Source: Candidatus Poseidoniaceae archaeon
Lineage (GTDB): Archaea > Thermoplasmatota > Poseidoniia > Poseidoniales > Poseidoniaceae
Assembly (NCBI GenBank): GCA_028822955.1
Contig: JAPKCL010000051.1
Location: 1-11,873, forward strand
Direction: 5' to 3'
DNA length: 11,873 bases
A program made the position numbers and the translations under genes. The notes beneath the pieces are model-generated. The model saw only the letters and a list, made by a program, of their open reading frames with translations. It was not told the origin of the DNA and ran no database searches. Below, one piece after another: positions 8,124 to 11,873 of the stretch. Each line of letters starts with the position of its first letter. The first letter of the stretch is position 1.

Positions 8124-8574
8124 CAAGCATCATCCTCCGTATCCGATTGGGCAGAGCGTTGAAGAATTCGAGCAATAATCTTGCGCGTACCATCCAAATC
8201 ATCAGATAATCCTTCGACACGAGTCACCTGAATATGGCTAAATCCAAGTTGGTCCAATTTTGAACGGATTCGATCTTCAGCGTGTTCTTGGTCATATCCT
8301 AAAGCAATGATATCGGGTTGAACATGAGGCAAGATATCAAAAATTGGCACATCAGGTGGATTTCCAATAATGGCTTCATCAACTGGTTTTAATCCTTCAA
8401 CCATTCTGCGCCGAAGTTCTTGACCGGTAACCGGCTCATGCTTGCGCATGCGTACTGTATCGTCGTGAGCAACGACGACGGTGAGGTGGTCTCCAAGGGA
8501 TTTTGCTTGTTCCATGTAGTGCAAATGACATGCATGAATAAGTCAAAAACTCCGACCGCCATGACCCGTTTCAT
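8123..8574 (-). CDS. ribL: FAD synthetase (archaeal RibL-type nucleotidyltransferase), frameshifted as read
   Basis: Archaeal FAD synthetase transfers AMP from ATP to FMN. The gene is split between two frames. From ATG 8574 (AGGTGA ribosome binding site 4 bases upstream) the frame reads MKRVMAVGVFDLF, then drifts into unrelated residues. Stepping back one base at 8536 restores HACHLHYMEQAKSLGD and continues to the TGA at 8123-8125 through VVVAHDDTV, the LKPVDEAIIGNP region, PDIIALGYDQ and an R-K-I-I-A-R-I-L end, all as in the RibL/TagD-like cytidylyltransferase family. Total length would be 150 residues, normal for the family. The catalytic HxGH motif falls exactly at the break and reads HACH, with Cys for Gly. 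An unframed start at 8524 (TTG) would lack the catalytic motif. Either a sequencing or assembly error, a real lesion or an unusual recoding event is possible. Confidence 0.85.
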
Positions 8575-8578
8575 ATGC

Positions 8579-8584
8579 TCACCT
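8579..8584 (-). promoter_or_regulatory. Ribosome binding site for ribL
   Basis: AGGTGA on the minus strand, 4 bases before ATG 8574. It supports translation beginning in the frame that carries GVFDLF, ahead of the frameshift. Confidence 0.55.
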
Positions 8585-8618
8585 GTTGTTGTGAAAGTAT
8601 AGTCCCTCAAGGTTTTAC

Positions 8619-8628
8619 CGGCATGCCG
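8619..8628. repeat. 10-base perfect palindrome CGGCATGCCG in the ribB-ribL spacer
   Basis: A perfect dyad in the 66-base gap between ribB and ribL. It has no loop and so suits a protein site better than an RNA hairpin. It occurs once in the spacer, and no function can be assigned. Confidence 0.4.
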
Positions 8629-8640
8629 ATGTTTCAATCT

Positions 8641-9348
8641 TCATGAATTCAAGGCATCGATTAACTGGGCACCTTCAATGAATGGAATTCCTCGTTCTTG
8701 GGCCCAAACACGTGCATCAGCAACTGAAAGGGCGTCATCACCATCACTCTGCAACATCTCTGCTCCAATGACAACAGGCGTTAGACCTGCAAGACGTGAA
8801 AGTCCAACAGCCAATTCGGTATGGCCTTGTCTTCGTGAAAGGCCACCTTCTGTTTCACGACAGATAGGAATGTGACCAGGCGTTCGGAATTCCTTACCCA
8901 AAGCAGATTGAGCCTCATTCCCAGAGATTCCTGCATCGGTCAACTCAGCGGATAATTCCGCAAATCGACGGGTCGTAAGGGCTCGGTCATGGTCGGTGAT
9001 GCCGGTATAGGTATCTCGATGGTTCATCGACAAGGTGAAAGCGGAACGTGAGTCATATTGTAGATCATTGGTAACAAGGTGTGTGAGTACTGGGAATTCT
9101 TCGGTAAGAGACTTTTGAGTATGGAGGTCTTGAAGAAACGGTAGAGAGAATAATTCTCCAATCTCATGGCCGATTGCGAGAAACAAAAGGCCCCCACAAT
9201 CCATGCGTAATTGACGCATTGTTGCTGGGACTGCACTTTGGGCAGGAAACAGTAAATCAGTTTCTCCTTCTCTTTTTTCTGAATCAAATAGACACACGGG
9301 CAATCCGTTCTGGAAAGCGGTTACTGCGGCTTCGACTTGCTCGTCCAT
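8641..9348 (-). CDS. ribB: 3,4-dihydroxy-2-butanone 4-phosphate synthase (archaeal type)
   Basis: Converts ribulose 5-phosphate to 3,4-dihydroxy-2-butanone 4-phosphate plus formate, the four-carbon input to riboflavin. The 235-residue protein has FDSEKREGETD (21-31), matching the archaeal DSDEREGETD motif rather than the bacterial DDEDRENEGD, then CGGLLFLAI (51-59), NHRDTYTGITDHDRA (109-123), GKEFRTPGHI (151-160) and the catalytic-region GHTELAVGL (175-183). No GTP cyclohydrolase II domain is fused. The ATG at 9348 is chosen because GGAGG lies 7 bases upstream; a longer in-frame reading from 9423 would put that site inside the gene. It is the first gene of the minus-strand block and is divergent from the endonuclease IV-like gene, so the promoter for the riboflavin genes should lie in 9349-9495. 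Confidence 0.95.
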   Translation of the reverse strand: MDEQVEAAVTAFQNGLPVCLFDSEKREGETDLLFPAQSAVPATMRQLRMDCGGLLFLAIGHEIGELFSLPFLQDLHTQKSLTEEFPVLTHLVTNDLQYDSRSAFTLSMNHRDTYTGITDHDRALTTRRFAELSAELTDAGISGNEAQSALGKEFRTPGHIPICRETEGGLSRRQGHTELAVGLSRLAGLTPVVIGAEMLQSDGDDALSVADARVWAQERGIPFIEGAQLIDALNS

Positions 9349-9355
9349 AAACCAC

Positions 9356-9360
9356 CCTCC
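9356..9360 (-). promoter_or_regulatory. Ribosome binding site deciding the ribB start
   Basis: GGAGG on the minus strand, 7 bases before ATG 9348. It favours MDEQVEAAV as the N-terminus over upstream in-frame starts. Confidence 0.75.
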
Positions 9361-9462
9361 GCGGCAGGAGTTCATGAATGGTCGTATGTAATTGATTAAC
9401 GATGAGAGGTCTAAAAAAGACAATTCTAGCGGACAGCCAACGGAAAGGGGTTATCATAGGAA

Positions 9463-9474
9463 GACCCTTGGGTC
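9463..9474. repeat. Dyad GACCCTTGGGTC, candidate operator
   Basis: Perfect 5-base arms around a 2-base centre, located 21 bases upstream of the plus-strand ATG. The loop is too short for an RNA hairpin, so a protein-binding site is more likely if it is functional. No second copy is seen in the spacer. Confidence 0.3.
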
Positions 9475-9495
9475 GTTCCTGCGGAGTTGTGAATT

Positions 9496-10677
9496 ATGCC
9501 AATTAAACTCGGACCTGCAGGCGTCCCTTTGTCTTGTAAAGGACGTACTATCGTTGAAGGAATGGACGATATTATCTCTCTTGGACTCGAAACAATGGAA
9601 GTCCAAACCGTTCGTATGGTCGCTCCGCAACACTTTGAACAATACTGGCAAGCCGGTGTTCTCGCAAATAAAACCGAATTCGAAATGAATATTCACGGAC
9701 CTTACTATTCAGAACTTCTTGGCAACCGAGTTGAACGTGGACGTTCAATGACCAAAATCGAAACAACTCTTCAAGCTGCCAGAACCATCAATGCACGACA
9801 CATCACCCTGCACGCCGGCCACTATGGTGGCATGAGTCCAGGTAGTGCTGCCAATGAACAGGTAGCCAATGTCTTCGCTGGCATCGTCGATCGTGTCCAC
9901 GAGATTTGGCATGATGATGAGGATGAATTCCCAGTATTTCCTTGGATTAAAGATGGAACTCCGTCAAAAATTGGTGTTGAAACATCAGGCCGTCAAGAAT
10001 TGTGGGGAAGCTTGGAAGAAGTATTGGAAGTTGTCAATCACGTTGAAGGAACAATCCCTGTGCTCAACATCGCCCACATTCACGCCCGTGGCCACGGTAA
10101 AATGCGAACTTCGGAAGACTATGGAGAACTGTTTGATCAAGTACGTGAGACTATTGGAACAAAGGAATTCTACTGTCACTTCTCTGGCGTAGAACACCGC
10201 TCTGGTAACGCCATGCATTACACGCAAATTAAGAAGTCAGATTTGAACTTCGAGCCACTTGCTGAGTTCATTGTTGAAGACGGTGGATGGCTTGATATCA
10301 CCCTTATTTCGGATTCTCCACTCTTGGAACACGACGCTATGTACATGCTACAAAGCATCGAGAAGTCACGCCACCGACAACTCGAACGAAAAGCACGTGA
10401 GGACCGTCGTCGGGCACTTGCTGCTCAAACTGGAACAACGCCTGCAGTATTGGCCGCTCGCGAAGAAGAAAGCGCTAAACTCGCTGAAGAAGCAAACGAT
10501 GATGCAGAACAGCAACCTGCTGAAGAAGAAACACTTGTGGAATCGAAAGCACCTGCCAAGAAGGCCGCTGCAAAGAAGGCCGCTGCAAAGAAAGCACCTG
10601 CTAAGAAGGCCGCTTCAAAGAAGGAAGATGACAATGTATTCGACCTTGATACAGATGATGACGACGATTTATTTTGA
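9496..10677 (+). CDS. Endonuclease IV-like (AP endonuclease family 2) TIM-barrel protein with Lys/Ala-rich tail
   Basis: Residues 1 to about 290 form a xylose-isomerase-like/endonuclease IV TIM barrel, the fold of the zinc enzymes that cut DNA at abasic sites. Ligand positions by eye: His67 (NIHGPYY), His106 (LHAGHYGG), Glu162 (GVETSG), His194 (NIAHIHARG), His228 (YCHFSG), His241 and Asp273 (ISDSPLLEHD). Relative to Nfo and archaeal homologues, the Asp before HIHAR is Asn191 and the last Glu is Asp273. Residues about 290-350 are charged and probably helical. Residues 351-375 are five KA[AP][AS]K pentapeptides, and the end is acidic (DTDDDDDLF). GGAG lies 9 bases before the ATG. The barrel family is clear. 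Nuclease activity is inferred only, since other members of this superfamily act on sugars. The tail suggests nucleic-acid contact. Confidence 0.85.
   Translation: MPIKLGPAGVPLSCKGRTIVEGMDDIISLGLETMEVQTVRMVAPQHFEQYWQAGVLANKTEFEMNIHGPYYSELLGNRVERGRSMTKIETTLQAARTINARHITLHAGHYGGMSPGSAANEQVANVFAGIVDRVHEIWHDDEDEFPVFPWIKDGTPSKIGVETSGRQELWGSLEEVLEVVNHVEGTIPVLNIAHIHARGHGKMRTSEDYGELFDQVRETIGTKEFYCHFSGVEHRSGNAMHYTQIKKSDLNFEPLAEFIVEDGGWLDITLISDSPLLEHDAMYMLQSIEKSRHRQLERKAREDRRRALAAQTGTTPAVLAAREEESAKLAEEANDDAEQQPAEEETLVESKAPAKKAAAKKAAAKKAPAKKAASKKEDDNVFDLDTDDDDDLF
10546..10620 (+). repeat. Five 15-base tandem units encoding KA[AP][AS]K
   Basis: Units begin at 10546, 10561, 10576, 10591 and 10606. Units 2 and 3 are identical, and the others differ at a few positions. 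They encode five pentapeptides of the KAAAK/KAPAK/KAASK kind at residues 351-375 of the endonuclease IV-like protein, similar to histone H1-type basic tails. Confidence 0.9.
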
Positions 10678-10775
10678 AGTCTGCAAAACCTCATTCCCAT
10701 CGAAAACCGTGTCCTTGCATCACTGATGGGAGGCAATTAACATAAGTGAAGTGAGCGGCGTTCCGCTTGGTATCT
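10678..10775 (+). other. Spacer upstream of gpsA with two possible hairpins
   Basis: 98 bases. CCCATC at 10696-10701 can pair with GATGGG at 10725-10730 across a 23-base loop. AGCGG (10754-10758) and CCGCT (10763-10767) form a tight stem with a CGTT loop just ahead of gpsA. Neither is followed by a T run. They might mark the end of the upstream transcript or a gpsA leader structure. No clear ribosome binding site for gpsA is seen. Confidence 0.4.
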
Positions 10776-11774
10776 ATGGCACACATTGCGATTTTAGGTT
10801 TAGGAAATTGGGGAACTGCAATTGCTCGCATGTGGTTAGCGGATAATCATCATGTCAAAGGATGGACTGTGGAACAGGAAGTCTACGAATCAATCACCAT
10901 GAATTCGGTCAACTCAAAATATCTCCCTGACCATCCGGTTGAAGGGCTTGAAGCGACCATGCATCTCGAAGAAGCATTGGAAGGTGTTGAAATTGTTGTT
11001 TTAGCCGTTCCTTCATCCGTAATCCTAGGAGTGGTCGACCAAATCATTCCTCATCTTCGCCCTGGCCATGTCATTCTTGATTTAGCGAAAGGATTGGCAG
11101 ATGGAAACAAATTAATTTCAGAAGCCATTCAACAGAAATTAGCAGATGCCGGCAAAAGTAATCCTCTTGCTGTAGTTACCGGGCCAACAATTGCTCCTGA
11201 AGCTGCAAGTGGTGTCATGACAACGGCTCTGGTTGCAAGTGAGGATGTATCAGTAGCACAACACTTGGCGACAACTTTGACCACGCAAACCTTCATTCTG
11301 CATCCTGCAGCAGATCCTGCTGGAGCAGAATTATGGGGGGCATTCAAGAATGTCGTAGCCCTTGCATGTGGGTTAGTCGACGGCTTGAAGCAAATTGGAA
11401 CCCTTGGTGGTGATAATCTCAAAGCTGCTATTTTTATGGCTGGATTCAAAGAAGGATGTATCTTACTTCCTCAACTTGGTGCAAAGGCAGAAGTTGCTTT
11501 TGGCCCAGCAGGGCTTGGTGACCTGTATGTTACAGCAACCTCGCCCCATGGACGAAACCGTTCAATGGGTGAAAAACTAGGAACTGGACTCACGGTTGAC
11601 CAGGCTCTTGAAGAAATGCACATGGTTGCTGAAGGAGTTCGAGCAGCTCGTATGTTTGGCGAAAGAGCAGAAGATTTAGGAATCGAAATTCCATTCACCA
11701 AGGCGCTCAATACTTTACTGGACGGCTTCATTGATGCTGAAGAGTGTTGCAGAAGAATGGTTGCACTTCACTGA
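10776..11774 (+). CDS. gpsA: NAD(P)-dependent sn-glycerol-3-phosphate dehydrogenase
   Basis: Reduces dihydroxyacetone phosphate to sn-glycerol 3-phosphate in the cytoplasm, the backbone precursor of bacterial-type glycerolipids. The 332-residue protein is full length for GpsA. Visible are the nucleotide-binding GLGNWG (8-13), VLAVPS (75-80), LAKGL with Lys105 (103-107), GPTIAPEAASG (136-146), the catalytic Lys191 in WGAFKNVVALACG, AGLGDLYVTATSPHGRNRSMG (245-265) and MVAEGVRAA (283-291). The ATG at 10776 gives the normal MAHIAILGLG start; an in-frame TTG at 10767 is less likely and falls in a hairpin stem. No strong Shine-Dalgarno precedes it, so it may be leaderless. Archaeal lipids normally derive from sn-glycerol-1-phosphate made by the unrelated EgsA, so GpsA here bears on lipid stereochemistry. 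An internal 50-base piece is repeated inverted at the window edge. Confidence 0.96.
   Translation: MAHIAILGLGNWGTAIARMWLADNHHVKGWTVEQEVYESITMNSVNSKYLPDHPVEGLEATMHLEEALEGVEIVVLAVPSSVILGVVDQIIPHLRPGHVILDLAKGLADGNKLISEAIQQKLADAGKSNPLAVVTGPTIAPEAASGVMTTALVASEDVSVAQHLATTLTTQTFILHPAADPAGAELWGAFKNVVALACGLVDGLKQIGTLGGDNLKAAIFMAGFKEGCILLPQLGAKAEVAFGPAGLGDLYVTATSPHGRNRSMGEKLGTGLTVDQALEEMHMVAEGVRAARMFGERAEDLGIEIPFTKALNTLLDGFIDAEECCRRMVALH
11656..11705 (+). repeat. Left arm of a perfect 50-base inverted repeat (inside gpsA)
   Basis: This segment of the gpsA coding sequence (encoding ERAEDLGIEIPFTKA and flanks) is the exact reverse complement of 11824-11873. Identity stops at the base after 11705. The arms are 118 bases apart. 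Confidence 0.95.
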
Positions 11775-11789
11775 AATCTTCTGATTTCA
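11772..11789 (+). terminator. Hairpin across the gpsA stop codon
   Basis: TGAAATC and GATTTCA form a perfect 7-base stem with a TTCT loop, starting at the gpsA TGA. A second weaker pairing follows (CCTCAAA at 11791-11797 with TTTGAGG at 11812-11818). No T tract follows directly, so a terminator role is tentative. Confidence 0.35.
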
Positions 11790-11823
11790 ACCTCAAATCA
11801 ATCGGTGCTGTTTTGAGGGTAAT

Positions 11824-11873
11824 CGCCTTGGTGAATGGAATTTCGATTCCTAAATCTTCTGCTCTTTCGCCAA
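11824..11873 (-). repeat. Right arm of the inverted repeat at the window edge
   Basis: Reverse complement of gpsA 11656-11705 without a mismatch over 50 bases, reaching the last base of the window, so its full length is unknown. The 11775-11823 stretch between the gpsA stop and this arm holds no gene that I can support. Confidence 0.95.

Larger units (their letters stand above)
9349..9495. promoter_or_regulatory. Divergent intergenic region between ribB and the endonuclease IV-like gene
   Basis: 147 bases that must serve both directions. AT-rich patches that might act as archaeal TATA elements are the ATTGATTAAC area (about 9391-9400, minus direction for ribB) and TCTAAAAAAGAC (about 9409-9420). 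A near-palindrome GACCCTTGGGTC at 9463-9474 could be an operator. GGAG at 9483-9486 is the ribosome binding site of the plus-strand gene. I do not see an FMN riboswitch: its conserved core motifs are absent. Confidence 0.45.

Noticed and set aside
8123..8524. RibL as a complete 133-residue protein starting at TTG 8524
   Set aside because: It would lack the GVFDLF-HxxH nucleotide-binding motif, which is encoded immediately upstream in the neighbouring frame with a proper ATG and ribosome binding site.
9349..9495. FMN riboswitch controlling the riboflavin genes
   Set aside because: The conserved RFN core (AGGGCGGGGTGAAA-like and following elements) is not present on either strand.
10546..10620. 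Tandem 15-base units as a CRISPR or non-coding repeat array
   Set aside because: The units are contiguous, have no spacers, lie in frame inside a coding sequence and encode a regular basic pentapeptide.
11775..11873. Minus-strand coding sequence entering from the right edge with GpsA-like residues
   Set aside because: The similarity is only the 50-base inverted copy. After it the frame continues as antisense sequence with no GpsA similarity and soon hits a stop.

Overview
The window most resembles a planktonic marine euryarchaeon of the Marine Group II (Candidatus Poseidoniales) type. It mixes archaeal-type enzymes (an archaeal RibB with an EGETD-type motif, a RibL-type FAD synthetase, an endonuclease IV-like protein with an HIHAR motif) with bacterial-looking ones (two-domain riboflavin synthase, GpsA, thioredoxin reductase, MoeZ-like E1). 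GC content is moderate, spacers are short and many starts have GGAG/GGAGG ribosome binding sites. This assignment is inferred from gene content; no rRNA or tRNA is present to confirm it.

Layout. From 1 to 9348 ten genes lie on the minus strand, mostly packed end to end. In transcription order they are ribB (9348-8641), a frameshifted ribL (8574-8123), ribE (8123-7518), ribH (7513-7115), a small membrane protein (7093-6845), trxB (6776-5850), a MoeB/MoeZ-rhodanese protein (5834-4629), a receiver-domain protein (4525-3437), a VTT/TVP38-type membrane protein (3440-2655), and a fused alpha-beta 2-oxoacid dehydrogenase E1 running off the left edge (2642 to beyond 1). A 147-base divergent spacer (9349-9495) separates this block from two plus-strand genes: an endonuclease IV-like TIM-barrel protein with a Lys/Ala-rich tail (9496-10677) and gpsA (10776-11774).

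How the genes work together. RibB, RibE and RibH make riboflavin from the pentose-phosphate and pyrimidine precursors, and RibL would convert FMN to FAD. TrxB directly downstream is an FAD enzyme, and the E1 belongs to a complex whose E3 subunit is also an FAD enzyme. GpsA supplies sn-glycerol-3-phosphate. The receiver and VTT genes are translationally coupled (ATGA overlap), but their role is unknown.

Main oddities. A perfect 50-base inverted repeat lies at the extreme right edge, copying an internal piece of gpsA in opposite orientation; it looks like a fold-back/chimeric contig end. A one-base frameshift falls inside the nucleotidyltransferase HxGH motif of ribL. The endonuclease IV-like protein has a histone-H1-like pentapeptide repeat, an SSB-like acidic tip and substituted metal ligands. 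I found no CRISPR array, mobile element or clearly new multi-gene system.
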